A stretch of 64,000 nt of DNA from JBHJHP01 sp042219855 (GTDB lineage Bacteria; Bacteroidota; Bacteroidia; Bacteroidales; UBA5342): assembly GCF_042219855.1 (NCBI RefSeq), contig NZ_JBHJHP010000006.1, positions 1 to 64,000 on the forward strand, written 5' to 3'. A model generated the notes under the pieces. It did no database searches. It saw nothing but the letters and a program-made list of their open reading frames with translations, and was not told where the DNA came from. The translations under genes were made by a program, and so were the position numbers. Positions 26,675-36,189 of the stretch are shown here, piece by piece. Each line of letters opens with the position of its first letter. Within the stretch, counting starts at the first letter, position 1.

Positions 26675-27940
26675 ATGAAAGTTGATGTTCTTTTAGGTCT
26701 GCAATGGGGTGATGAAGGTAAAGGTAAGGTAGTTGATGTTTTAACGCCCAAATACGATATCGTTGCACGTTTTCAGGGAGGACCTAATGCAGGTCATACG
26801 CTTGAATTTGATCACAGAAAATATGTGTTGCATACGATCCCTTCCGGAATTTTTCAGGGAGACAAGGTCAATATTATTGGTAATGGTGTCGTGATTGATC
26901 CTGCAATTTTTAAGCAGGAAATTGATGAGCTAAAGGCAAATGGACACGAAATTAAATCAAAACTTTTCATTTCAAAAAAGGCACATCTTATTCTGCCTAC
27001 CCACAGGCTTCTTGATGCCGCGTACGAAAAAGCAAAGGGGAAGGACAAGATCGGTTCCACACTTAAAGGTATAGGCCCGACTTATACAGACAAGGTTAGC
27101 AGAAACGGACTCCGCGTAGGTGATATTTTTATCAACTTCGAAGAGAAATACAGCCGTTTAAAACAACGTCATATTGAAATTTTAAAAACGTACTTATACG
27201 ATTATAGTTCTGAGCTTGAAAAATATGAAGCCGAATGGAGGAAGGGGATTGAGTTGATAAGTGCTTGCAATGTAGTTGACAGTGAGCAGTTTATTAATGA
27301 TAATATCTTGTTGAAAAAATCTGTTTTGGCTGAAGGAGCCCAGGGAACTCTTCTTGATATTGATTTTGGTTCCTATCCGTTTGTAACGTCTTCAAATACG
27401 GTCTGTGCAGGTGCTTGTACAGGGCTGGGCGTAGCTCCGAATAAGATCGGAGAGGTTTTCGGTATTTTTAAGGCATACTGTACCCGGGTTGGAAGCGGAC
27501 CATTTCCTACTGAATTGTTTGATGAAACAGGACAGATGTTACGTGACAAAGGCCACGAATACGGTGCAACAACCGGAAGACCAAGACGCTGTGGCTGGCT
27601 CGATCTTGTTGCACTCAGGTATAGTGTTATGATTAACGGTGTAACACAGCTTATCATGATGAAGAGTGATGTAATGGATGCTTTTGAGAATATAAAGATT
27701 GCTGTAGCCTATGAGCAGGACAACCAGGAGATCAAACACTTTCCCTATGAACTTACTGATGATGTAAAACCTGTTTTTAAGAATTTTAACGGTTGGCAAA
27801 CCGATATGACCAAAATGACGGAAGAATCACAATTTCCTCTTCAATTTCAGGAATATCTGACGTTCATAGAAAATTACGTTGGGGTACCAATTAACATTGT
27901 TTCGGTAGGGCCCGACAGGAGTCAAACAATTGTACGATAG
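26675..27940 (+). CDS. purA: Adenylosuccinate synthetase
   Basis: A 421-aa GTP-dependent enzyme joining IMP and aspartate, the first committed step to AMP. Motifs: GLQWGDEGKGKVVD (GTP/IMP loop with catalytic Asp), GGPNAGHT, STLKGIGPTYTDK, AEGAQGTLLDIDFGSYPFVT, TTGRPRRCGWLD (aspartate-binding loop) and GPDRSQTI near the C-terminus. Length is that of a typical bacterial PurA. It is a single gene between the Fur regulator and the large surface operon. The 210 bp after it contains the promoter region for that operon. Confidence 0.98.
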   Translation: MKVDVLLGLQWGDEGKGKVVDVLTPKYDIVARFQGGPNAGHTLEFDHRKYVLHTIPSGIFQGDKVNIIGNGVVIDPAIFKQEIDELKANGHEIKSKLFISKKAHLILPTHRLLDAAYEKAKGKDKIGSTLKGIGPTYTDKVSRNGLRVGDIFINFEEKYSRLKQRHIEILKTYLYDYSSELEKYEAEWRKGIELISACNVVDSEQFINDNILLKKSVLAEGAQGTLLDIDFGSYPFVTSSNTVCAGACTGLGVAPNKIGEVFGIFKAYCTRVGSGPFPTELFDETGQMLRDKGHEYGATTGRPRRCGWLDLVALRYSVMINGVTQLIMMKSDVMDAFENIKIAVAYEQDNQEIKHFPYELTDDVKPVFKNFNGWQTDMTKMTEESQFPLQFQEYLTFIENYVGVPINIVSVGPDRSQTIVR

Positions 27941-28069
27941 TGAATTGAGAGTTTTTATTTAAAATCATTATTAATAAAAGCACAAATCGCTGTTAACCTT
28001 CGATTAACAAATACCGCATTAAATTGAAAATATTAACAAAATTATAACATTCAATCCATAAAATAGTTA

Positions 28070-28077
28070 TACTTTTG
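28070..28077 (+). promoter_or_regulatory. -7 element for the surface-fibre operon
   Basis: TACTTTTG, a perfect TAnnTTTG match in the 210-bp intergenic region after purA, about 74 bp before the ATG at 28151. No clean TTTG -33 box at normal spacing. It is the only good promoter candidate upstream of the run of genes that continues to the window end. Confidence 0.45.
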
Positions 28078-28150
28078 TCCCAGAGCATTTTTAACAAATG
28101 TTTACAGTTTGTTTGTTGGCCACTGAAAATTGAGAATTGAAATTTGTAGT

Positions 28151-29449
28151 ATGCAGGATTTTACGCGCAGATTTTACATATTCAGTGGGTACAGAAAGGT
28201 CGTATTGATTGGGTTGCTTTTGACATTTATTCCTTCAATTAATACTTTTTCTCAGTCCAATGTTAGTCAGGAATCGTCAGATATTATCATTTATGGTGAC
28301 GTCAGGATTTTTATTGACACATTGGAACAGCTTACTACCCATGGGTCATTGACTGGAATTAACGGTGCCGTGATAGAAAATCAGGGTTCGCTGGTGTTTG
28401 ATATCAATGACGATTACCAGTCTGTTTATAATTATTCATCGGATAATTTCTTCACAGGTAACGGTAATTACTATTTTAGTGGTAATGCCGATTTCTATAC
28501 CGGAGGTGATTTTGAAAACGCATTTTATAATTTATGGTTGAATAAAACAGAAGGTTCAAATCTTTTCCTGGAAAGTAATCTGAATGTTCGCAACAGGCTC
28601 TACCTTGAATCGGGTCATGTTGTAACCGGTGATAACAACCACATTGAAATAAGCAGCAGGGACAGCAGTTCTATCCATGTTGCAAATTTTGCCAGTATGG
28701 CAAACCAGTCTTATATTGAAGGAAATCTGAGAAGACATATTACATCAGGTACTGGTTACCATTTTCCTGTTGGACTGACCAATACCTATTATCCGGTAAG
28801 GATTGCAAATAGCATGGAAGGGGTGGAGTACCTTGATGTAACGTTTAGCGACCTTGTTCCTTTAACCGGAAAAGTTGACATACAGCAAGCCTTATATAAC
28901 TTTAACGCATTAAACCAAACCGGAGCCTGGAAAATTACCGGTAATGCCAATCCTTCATCAGGCACGATGGATATTACAGCGTTTATTTTCGATTATATTG
29001 AGAAGCCACAGTTTGAAACCAATATGTTCGGTTTGGTTTATAACCGTGATCCGAAAGGCTATGAAGATGACTGGACACTTGAAGGTAAATTTGCACTTCC
29101 CGGATCATTGCCACGATTGGCAGAATCAGATTCAGCACAGTTGACTGGTACGAATAAAATGGGTTACTATACAATTGCTGTAGCCGATATAACCAAACTC
29201 ATCAACTTTATCTCTCCGGGAGGAGACAGAGAAACCAGATTCATCATTCCATCTATAGAAAGGTATGAAAGCACAGAGCTTATTGTTTACAACGCGATGG
29301 GAAGGGAGATATTTAACGCGAAACCTTACAATAACGATCTCGACATGAAAGACTTTAAAGATGGTACTTATTACTACATCTTTAAATTTAACCGGAATGG
29401 AAAGCCGGGGGTCATCCAGTCGTTTATCGACGTGAAAAGAGTCTACTAG
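28151..29449 (+). CDS. Secreted protein with T9SS type B-like C-terminal sorting domain
   Basis: A 432-aa protein. The N-terminus carries a hydrophobic signal segment (VVLIGLLLTFIPSINTFSQ) preceded by about 17 basic/polar residues; a TTG at 28130 could add seven more. The middle is beta-rich with repeated short turns (GNGNYYFSGNADFYTGG) and the LYLESGHVVTGDNN segment. The final ~70 residues, starting near FIIPSIERYES and including LIVYNAMGREIF and GTYYYIFKF, match the layout of type B (gliding-motility-associated) C-terminal domains. Type B cargo usually needs a co-encoded PorP/SprF protein, and exactly such a gene starts 4 bp downstream. Function of the mature domain is unknown. Confidence 0.75.
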   Translation: MQDFTRRFYIFSGYRKVVLIGLLLTFIPSINTFSQSNVSQESSDIIIYGDVRIFIDTLEQLTTHGSLTGINGAVIENQGSLVFDINDDYQSVYNYSSDNFFTGNGNYYFSGNADFYTGGDFENAFYNLWLNKTEGSNLFLESNLNVRNRLYLESGHVVTGDNNHIEISSRDSSSIHVANFASMANQSYIEGNLRRHITSGTGYHFPVGLTNTYYPVRIANSMEGVEYLDVTFSDLVPLTGKVDIQQALYNFNALNQTGAWKITGNANPSSGTMDITAFIFDYIEKPQFETNMFGLVYNRDPKGYEDDWTLEGKFALPGSLPRLAESDSAQLTGTNKMGYYTIAVADITKLINFISPGGDRETRFIIPSIERYESTELIVYNAMGREIFNAKPYNNDLDMKDFKDGTYYYIFKFNRNGKPGVIQSFIDVKRVY

Positions 29450-29453
29450 TGTA

Positions 29454-30389
29454 ATGAAGAAACTACTATTAACCATATCACTTGTCATTTGCAGCCTGCT
29501 AGGATCTCTTGCCCAGACTCCACTGCAGTTTACACAGGTATTTAAAACACTTGAGTTTGTAAATCCTGCATATTCGGCATTTGAAGGATCCCTTTCCGGT
29601 AAAATGATGTACCGCTCCCAGTGGGCCGGGATGGACGGTGCGCCAAAAACAATGGGATTTACAGCCTATTCACCGCTTAGTAATTATAAACTGGGAGTCG
29701 GAATACAGGGGATAAATGTCAGTTCAGGAAATATGAACCTCAGTAATCTGGCAGCCACTTTTAATGTTGATTTAAGGGTTAATGAAACAGATTTCCTTGC
29801 TTTCGGCTTACAGGCTGGTGGCGAATACAGCTTTTTTGACAGGGATAAACTGATTAGTTATTACGATATCGATGCAACCAGCATCGGTGGTATGGGGTAT
29901 GCGGCAATTGATCAGTACAGTTTTTTTAATCCCACATTCGGAACCGGTATAATCTATTACAATCCTAAGTTTTATGCCGGAATCAGTTCGTTTATGATGA
30001 TCAACCAGAATAAGTTTGTTGCACAGGATTTTTACCAGGGCAGCTACCTTATGGCTGGTTTAACTCAGAATATAGGTTTAGACTGGTATTTAAAAGAGAC
30101 GATGATGTACAAGTGGTTATACCGCGACCGTAACATCGGAGAACTCGGATTATACCTTATGTATAAAGATCTTTTCTGGGTAGGGACAAGTCACCGTTAT
30201 CTTGAGTCTCAGTCTGTGATTATGGATGTCAAGCTTACGGAGACTCTGCGTATCGGTATGAGTTATGATATTCAGTTATCGCAACTAAAACGCTATACCT
30301 ACGGTAGTTTTGAATTCAGACTGGAATACAGGGGATTCAGCAAATACCGCTATATGAACAGCAGGAAAAAACGATTTAATGAATTTTAA
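29454..30389 (+). CDS. PorP/SprF-family T9SS outer-membrane protein
   Basis: A 311-aa beta-barrel of the PorP/SprF family. It has a signal peptide ending SLLGSLAQ, then the family hallmark around LEFVNPAYSAFEGSL with the MMYRSQWAGMDGAPKTM segment (commonly NPAY...RxQW), and ends in tyrosine-rich strands (FRLEYRGFSKYRYM). In Flavobacterium johnsoniae SprF is needed for SprB secretion and attachment, and PorP is part of the Porphyromonas T9SS (family knowledge). Encoded four bases after the type B cargo gene and followed by the OmpA-like gene, the usual triad. It likely serves one or more of the surface proteins encoded in this operon. Confidence 0.92.
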   Translation: MKKLLLTISLVICSLLGSLAQTPLQFTQVFKTLEFVNPAYSAFEGSLSGKMMYRSQWAGMDGAPKTMGFTAYSPLSNYKLGVGIQGINVSSGNMNLSNLAATFNVDLRVNETDFLAFGLQAGGEYSFFDRDKLISYYDIDATSIGGMGYAAIDQYSFFNPTFGTGIIYYNPKFYAGISSFMMINQNKFVAQDFYQGSYLMAGLTQNIGLDWYLKETMMYKWLYRDRNIGELGLYLMYKDLFWVGTSHRYLESQSVIMDVKLTETLRIGMSYDIQLSQLKRYTYGSFEFRLEYRGFSKYRYMNSRKKRFNEF

Positions 30390-30400
30390 ATTTGAGTAGC

Positions 30401-33187
30401 ATGGGAAAAAAGACCTTTACTTTTTTTCTTTACATAGTATTATTCATAACTGTTGCCCAGGCTCAGGAGAAATATGTACAACGTGCAATGAAGTACGTTG
30501 AAAAAGGGAATGTAGAAAAAGCAAAAGCAATACTTAACCGTATTGACCTGGAGAACTCAGAATCGTATATAACGGATTACTATCTTGTAAAAGGTTACGT
30601 ATACGATGCTGAAGATAAGGTTGACAGTGCAATGATTTGCTACCAGAAGGTTCTTGATAGCAGAAACATGAATGATATTCCCAATAAAGTAATTGTGGAC
30701 TATGCTACATCACTTTATAACGGTGGTCGCTACGATGAAGCCATTGCATTTATTAATAAAGCAGATGAAGACCTCAATGATACGAAGTATCCGGTAATTC
30801 TTGACCGGATCAAAGAGAAAGCCGGCTGGGCCATCGACAACATGTATAATTATTCCTCAACACTGGGAAGAGATTCTATTGTTGACGTGGCTTTAGGATC
30901 CAATAAACTTGTTATTGATGTACCTCGTTTTGGTGCTGCATTTTATAATGACAGTCTGGTTTTTGCTTCATATACAAATTATAAAAAACCGGACAGATTG
31001 CAGGAGGAGGCCAATGAATATAACCAGATTCTTCAGGATTACCAGAGAACAAACACGGATCTTTATATTGCTTCGCTCAACGATGATTTTGAAAGCAGAA
31101 AATTATTTGCAAAAGATATTGCCTCGCTTGAAAACGAAGGCGCTCTGACATTCAGTAAAGATAATACTCAAATGTACTATACGCGTAATGTGTATAAAAA
31201 GGGTAAGGATCGGTATATGATCTATTTCGCCAAAAAAATTGGAAAGGACTGGGTTGATCAGGGACCACTGAATTTTAATTCCGAAGACTTTAATACCATG
31301 CAACCGGCCTATTCCCCTGATGGGAAAGGCATATATTTCGTATCGAATAATCCGGGTGGTTATGGAGGTTACGATATCTATTTTGCCGAAGGTTCAGGTG
31401 CAAACTTTAAAAAGCCAGTAAACCTGGGGCCTACCATTAACAGTGCAGATAATGAGATTTTTCCTTATATGCAGAATGATACCGTTATGATTTATTCATC
31501 TAACGGTCTGCTTGGTTTTGGTGGTTACGATATTTACTGGGTCGATTTGAACTCAAAAAACAGAATACCAAGAAACCTGTTACAACCGATCAACTCAAAC
31601 AGCGATGATTATTGTATTGTAGGAAACAGGAATAATCCTGAACAGATGTTATTCTTTTCTGACAGGGATTTATCCATGGGAAATCTGGCGATGAACGTTC
31701 CGCATGATGATGTTTCGGGTGAAGCACTGTCTTTTAAAATCAGTTTGTTGCCTCCCGGAAAAAAACTGACGGATGAACAACGGCAATTGCTTGCATCAGA
31801 AAACAGTTTGTTAAAAGATAAAGTAAAGGATAACGGATCTAAAAATGGTTCTGAAACCAGCGTTGCTGATGCTTCAGAACTGTTTGTTTTACTGGATGGA
31901 AACGGAGAGCCTTTGCTTGATGAAAGTGGTTTCCCGTTAATAGTGCCCAATGGAGTTTATAAATTAGGTGAAGACGGAAAAACTGTTGTTGATGCAAATG
32001 GGAATAAGATTCTCGGATATGATGGAAAACCGATCAGAACATTTGAAGGTGCTGTGGCATATAATGAGTCCGGAAATCTGATAACCGCTGATGCATCAGA
32101 CTTTTTCGATTCTGTTATTGATCCATCTTATTTGAGTGCCGGTAATTTAGTGTTGCTTGATGAAAACGGAAAACCTGTAAATGATATTAATGGCAATCCG
32201 ATTATCCTTTCTGACGGGACATACGCTGTAGGAAAAGATGGTCACACATTGCTTGATAATAATGGATACCCGGTTCTGGGAGCCGATGGTAAACCGGTAT
32301 CTTTACCGAATGATGCTGTAGCATTAAACGATGATAAAACCATTGTAACAGCTGATGCATCTCAGTTCTTCGGAAAAGGCGATCAGGGCTTACCGGTTAC
32401 AGAAACTTCCGGATTTGCAAGCCTTTATTTCGACCTGAACAGCAGCAGCCTGTCTGACGAAGCCAAGCAAAACCTGATGATGGTGGCAGAATACCTGAAG
32501 GCTAAAAAGGCAATGAAACTTGTAATATCCGGTAATGCCGGACTCCGGGGAAATGAATCCTATAACCTTGTAATATCAGCATACCGCGCATATCAGGCTT
32601 ATGAGTTCATGACAGAAACACTCGGTTTATCAGACCAGAGCATTCTGCTGGAAGCAAATGGTAAATACTTCCCGACAGTAAAAACATTTGATATAGAAAA
32701 AGGGCTTGAAAACAGAAGAGTGGATCTGAAAGCACAGTGGGCTGAACCAAATAAAGGATTAAAAGTGCGGTTTAAAATTACAAGTAAACCCCGGGAAGAA
32801 CTGTTGACAAACCTGATGGATCTCTATCTGGAACAGCATCCTGATGTGGATTACCTTTACCGCGTGAAAAACAATGAGGGCTTATTCAGAGTAGCGATGA
32901 ATCATAGTCTGGATACATCAGCTCTGAAACAGATAAACCATTTGGGAAAAAGGGATTACCTGCTGAGTAAGGAAGTGATTTTCGTGAAAGAGCATAGTGA
33001 AGCATTAAAAGATATGGTATTTGATGTAAGGGTTAAAACACTGTATTACGTACCAAAAGACGTGGATGTTCAGGTTATTGCTGACAAGTTTAATGTGAGT
33101 GCAGATGAATTGAAACGCATTAATAAATTGAAGGATGGTGAGCAGATTAAAGCAAGATCCAGACTGATAATACCTATTAATAATTGA
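30401..33187 (+). CDS. TPR-PD40-OmpA-like-LysM envelope protein (PorE-like)
   Basis: A 928-aa exported protein with several modules in order: signal peptide, N-terminal TPR-like helices (MKYVEKGNVEKAKAILNRI), and a PD40-type beta-propeller with YSPDGKGIYFVSNNPGGYGGYDIY-type blades. Next are two ~75-residue Asp/Gly/Asn-rich repeats (about 493-567 and 583-658), each closing with TADAS[DQ]FF. An OmpA-like peptidoglycan-binding domain follows (SLYFDLNSSSLSDEAKQNL to ENRRVDLKAQW), and near the end a LysM-like stretch (ADKFNVSADELKRINKL). OmpA and LysM domains suggest anchoring to peptidoglycan. The domain set resembles PorE-type proteins that accompany PorP. ATG 30401 is preferred over the TTG at 30392. 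Confidence 0.85.
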   Translation: MGKKTFTFFLYIVLFITVAQAQEKYVQRAMKYVEKGNVEKAKAILNRIDLENSESYITDYYLVKGYVYDAEDKVDSAMICYQKVLDSRNMNDIPNKVIVDYATSLYNGGRYDEAIAFINKADEDLNDTKYPVILDRIKEKAGWAIDNMYNYSSTLGRDSIVDVALGSNKLVIDVPRFGAAFYNDSLVFASYTNYKKPDRLQEEANEYNQILQDYQRTNTDLYIASLNDDFESRKLFAKDIASLENEGALTFSKDNTQMYYTRNVYKKGKDRYMIYFAKKIGKDWVDQGPLNFNSEDFNTMQPAYSPDGKGIYFVSNNPGGYGGYDIYFAEGSGANFKKPVNLGPTINSADNEIFPYMQNDTVMIYSSNGLLGFGGYDIYWVDLNSKNRIPRNLLQPINSNSDDYCIVGNRNNPEQMLFFSDRDLSMGNLAMNVPHDDVSGEALSFKISLLPPGKKLTDEQRQLLASENSLLKDKVKDNGSKNGSETSVADASELFVLLDGNGEPLLDESGFPLIVPNGVYKLGEDGKTVVDANGNKILGYDGKPIRTFEGAVAYNESGNLITADASDFFDSVIDPSYLSAGNLVLLDENGKPVNDINGNPIILSDGTYAVGKDGHTLLDNNGYPVLGADGKPVSLPNDAVALNDDKTIVTADASQFFGKGDQGLPVTETSGFASLYFDLNSSSLSDEAKQNLMMVAEYLKAKKAMKLVISGNAGLRGNESYNLVISAYRAYQAYEFMTETLGLSDQSILLEANGKYFPTVKTFDIEKGLENRRVDLKAQWAEPNKGLKVRFKITSKPREELLTNLMDLYLEQHPDVDYLYRVKNNEGLFRVAMNHSLDTSALKQINHLGKRDYLLSKEVIFVKEHSEALKDMVFDVRVKTLYYVPKDVDVQVIADKFNVSADELKRINKLKDGEQIKARSRLIIPINN

Positions 33188-33207
33188 ATAACAGAAAAAG
33201 AAGATAT

Positions 33208-34101
33208 ATGAAACGGCTGGTTTTTATATTGTTTGCATTGCTACCTGTTTTAACTGCTTTCGGTCAGGAAGGTGTTTTAATCGGGAAAAAAGAAGGAACT
33301 CCCAATAAGTATGCAAAACTTGAGATTTACTCCACAAACAGTGGTTTGCTGGTTCCAAGAATGACAACCGAAGAGCGTCTGGCTATCAATCCCGATGAAT
33401 CTGCTTTGAGTTTGCTGGTTTTTGATACAACGGATAGCACATACTTTTTTTATAACGGTGCTGAATGGGAAAAGATGAGTGCCAACAGGGACATCGTTCT
33501 TTTAACCAGTCAGATGGATACTCTGCGTATACGCCTGGAAGAATCACTGGATAGTTTAGGAACCTTATTGATTGATACACTGGAATCACGATTGCCCAGA
33601 GCTGAAATGGTGGATTCAATGAGTCAGCTCAATGCCAGCGGAGATAATAATGGTGATGTAACGGTAGTGGAAGATAACGGTGAAGGATACCGGGAGACAT
33701 TTGTCTGGTCAGATACAAACGGTGACGGGGTTGCTGATACCTGGGTTGGAGTTACAATTCGTCCAAGAGCTTCAGGTTATGCTGTTTACTGGTTTCAGGA
33801 TGATGGGGTTAATTCACTGAATTCTGCAGATTTCACCTCAGATAAAGAAGTAGCAACCGGGTCCGATAATTTCAGCGGTTCCGGTTATGCCATTGCAAAA
33901 CCATATGACGGATATTATGTACTTGCTTTCCCATCCGTATGGGGAAGACCGGAATTTTATCTGAATGGAAATGCGGTTTTTGACGGTATTTCAAAACAGT
34001 TGGTGGTTATCGATGGCGTACAATACCAGGCATGGTCATTATATGTTCGGATACCGACCACATATACCGGTCCCGATCTGGTATTAACAGCAGTTAAGTA
34101 A
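33208..34101 (+). CDS. Secreted fibre-like protein, shortest paralogue
   Basis: A 297-aa protein with a signal peptide ending VLTAFGQ. The N-terminal domain carries a motif common in Bacteroidota fibre and tail-like proteins: TNSGLLVPRMTTEERLAI followed by LLVFDTTDSTYFFYNGAEW. A short helical stretch (DTLRIRLEESLDSLGTLLIDTLES) probably forms a coiled-coil stalk. The C-terminal ~110 residues (GYAVYWFQDD to VLTAVK) have the general shape of the end domain of the next three genes: an aromatic opening, YYVLAFPSVWG, then a closing strand (YQAWSLYVRI). There is no type A or B sorting domain. The TTG at 33184, overlapping the preceding gene, is a weaker start. Biological role unknown; a surface fibre or adhesin is my inference. 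Confidence 0.7.
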   Translation: MKRLVFILFALLPVLTAFGQEGVLIGKKEGTPNKYAKLEIYSTNSGLLVPRMTTEERLAINPDESALSLLVFDTTDSTYFFYNGAEWEKMSANRDIVLLTSQMDTLRIRLEESLDSLGTLLIDTLESRLPRAEMVDSMSQLNASGDNNGDVTVVEDNGEGYRETFVWSDTNGDGVADTWVGVTIRPRASGYAVYWFQDDGVNSLNSADFTSDKEVATGSDNFSGSGYAIAKPYDGYYVLAFPSVWGRPEFYLNGNAVFDGISKQLVVIDGVQYQAWSLYVRIPTTYTGPDLVLTAVK

Positions 34102-34133
34102 AGAATTTAGAAGATTAATGAAATAAGTATATC

Positions 34134-36176
34134 ATGAAAAAATGTAGCGTTTTATTGCTCCTTTTTCTCCTGTCGACATTCGCAACTTTCGCTCAGGAAA
34201 CCTATTTAAATACTACACTCCGTAAGCAGGCGTGGAGTGATTTACCGGTAATTTATGTGAACGAGGCAAAAGGTGGTTTACAGACCTTACAGATCGATCT
34301 TGATGGTCTGGCAGCATCTGAAGTGAACGACACACTGAATGCCCTGATTTTACCAAATTTCAGGGAGGAAGGAATGGTAGTGGTGGTCACTGACGGAACC
34401 GGAAATTCACGGTTTTTCCAATTGCTTTTACCGGATAGCTGGCGAGAAGTATTTATTATAACAAGCTGGCAGTCAGGTGTTAATTATATTCCGGGTCAAC
34501 CCATATTGCATAACGGAAACCTGTTTATTGCAAAAGATACAGTGTCAGGAGTGGAACCATTGGTTGATACCAACTGGAAAGCATCATGGGCCAACCTTGG
34601 TGGTCTGGATTCCACAGATCTGGATTTTGCTTTGAAGAATCTCGGTAATCTTGAGGATGTTGCGATTAATCAGGATTTAACGCCGAATCAGACCGATACG
34701 CTGGATCTGGGTTCAGCACTTGAACGATGGAGCAATTTTTACCTGGCAGATACTTTGTTTTTAGGTCAGGATACTGCAGCTGATATCGCTGTGATTTCTG
34801 ACTGGACTGAAGGAGATACACTGAACAGCACTACGTTAAGTTCAGTCGGATATACTCATAAAGCCATTAAAGAAGGTGGTAACGAAGTGGCATTCCTTTA
34901 CGGAGCCAAACCTGTTACACGTACCGGTTTACCCGGTGTAACCGGACAATCGATGGATGTCAATAACCTGGAGGATTTTCTGAAGAAAATATTTTTCCCG
35001 GTGACCAGTCCCAAAATCCTGTCATACAATTACAATGGAGTGGTGACTGCCGGCAACTATTCATACCAGAATGAGGATGCACAGGGATTATTAGCCGATG
35101 TGGTGGGATCAATAAATGTTCCTTTTTCAACCTGGAGTGTGAATGGTTTTGATTTTAATTATGAAGTGGAAAACAGAAGTGTACGTCCAACAGATTCCAG
35201 TGAAGATACACCGATTGACAGCGTGGTTATCTATAGTGGTTCTACCCGTCTGGATCAGAATGTCCATGGTGTGCTGGATGCTACAGTGACAGGTTCATTT
35301 AATTTTGACCGCAATGCATTTGTAGTTGATACAAACAGTATAAGTACGAATGTATTAACATTAACGGTTTACGATGCATACCCCAATGCTGTTCCACTGA
35401 ACCTGAATGTAAGCTTTCAGCCTGCTTTGGGTGTACTGGTAAATTCTGCGGAAGTAACAGCTAACGGAGCAACTGCCAGGTATACAACAGCAGAAGGTAA
35501 CGGTGCGGTGGCTACACCCTATTTAGTTGAGCGTACCGGTGCTGATATTGACCTGGATCTTTACTGGACTTTTAATGAAAGAGATGATGCAGGTCAGATT
35601 ACTGATGTTGAATTTGAAACAAATGGCGGGCCATCCACACCGGCTACGATTTCAGGAACGAATATTACCACACAACGTGAAAACCTGATCATACCAAACG
35701 ATCATTTAACAGCTTTCCGTTACAGGGTACGTGCCCGTGGTGCTGTGGCTAACGATTTCAGTCCGTATACCAACACTGTGTATTACCAGTTGATGGACGG
35801 AAGTTATGCCGGATTTCTACCATCAGATGTACTGCCAACCGAAGCACAGGTTGAAGGTTTACAGGACAAGCGCATGAACAATTCACAATACTATGAGCCA
35901 CTTAACGGTATAACCTTAACGAACGGAACCGGAGGTTCTGGTTTCTTTGCCTGGGCTATTCCTACCTATGTGGATGGCGCTCAACCGGCACCAACAACGT
36001 TTGCAGCACCAACACCTTTTTACGAAGCTGCCGGTACCTGGTATATCAACGGTAACGTCAATACCTATTTTGTGAAGTTAATTCCATCAGGTGGAGGAAA
36101 CGGATCATGGTACTGGGTGTGTGTTTACAAGGCTTCTGTTGCTAACGGAGGTAACATCAAAGTAAAATTACAATAA
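34134..36176 (+). CDS. Secreted fibre-like paralogue A
   Basis: A 680-aa protein with a signal peptide ending FATFAQ. The N-terminal region (residues about 25-155) has REEGMVVVVTDG and a W...Y.PGQ.I.HNGNLFIAKD...W segment resembling short carbohydrate-binding (CBM5/12-like) modules. A middle module near residue 265 contains VTRTGLPGVTGQSMDVNNLE and DFLKKIFFPV, which recurs in the two following genes. Immunoglobulin-like beta domains follow. The C-terminal ~125 residues begin YAGFLPSDV and close with YWVCVYKASVANGGNIKVKLQ, matching the end module of its neighbours. It has neither coiled-coil repeats nor a T9SS sorting domain. Function unknown; part of the fibre gene series. Confidence 0.72.
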   Translation: MKKCSVLLLLFLLSTFATFAQETYLNTTLRKQAWSDLPVIYVNEAKGGLQTLQIDLDGLAASEVNDTLNALILPNFREEGMVVVVTDGTGNSRFFQLLLPDSWREVFIITSWQSGVNYIPGQPILHNGNLFIAKDTVSGVEPLVDTNWKASWANLGGLDSTDLDFALKNLGNLEDVAINQDLTPNQTDTLDLGSALERWSNFYLADTLFLGQDTAADIAVISDWTEGDTLNSTTLSSVGYTHKAIKEGGNEVAFLYGAKPVTRTGLPGVTGQSMDVNNLEDFLKKIFFPVTSPKILSYNYNGVVTAGNYSYQNEDAQGLLADVVGSINVPFSTWSVNGFDFNYEVENRSVRPTDSSEDTPIDSVVIYSGSTRLDQNVHGVLDATVTGSFNFDRNAFVVDTNSISTNVLTLTVYDAYPNAVPLNLNVSFQPALGVLVNSAEVTANGATARYTTAEGNGAVATPYLVERTGADIDLDLYWTFNERDDAGQITDVEFETNGGPSTPATISGTNITTQRENLIIPNDHLTAFRYRVRARGAVANDFSPYTNTVYYQLMDGSYAGFLPSDVLPTEAQVEGLQDKRMNNSQYYEPLNGITLTNGTGGSGFFAWAIPTYVDGAQPAPTTFAAPTPFYEAAGTWYINGNVNTYFVKLIPSGGGNGSWYWVCVYKASVANGGNIKVKLQ

Positions 36177-36189
36177 TAATCATAAACGA

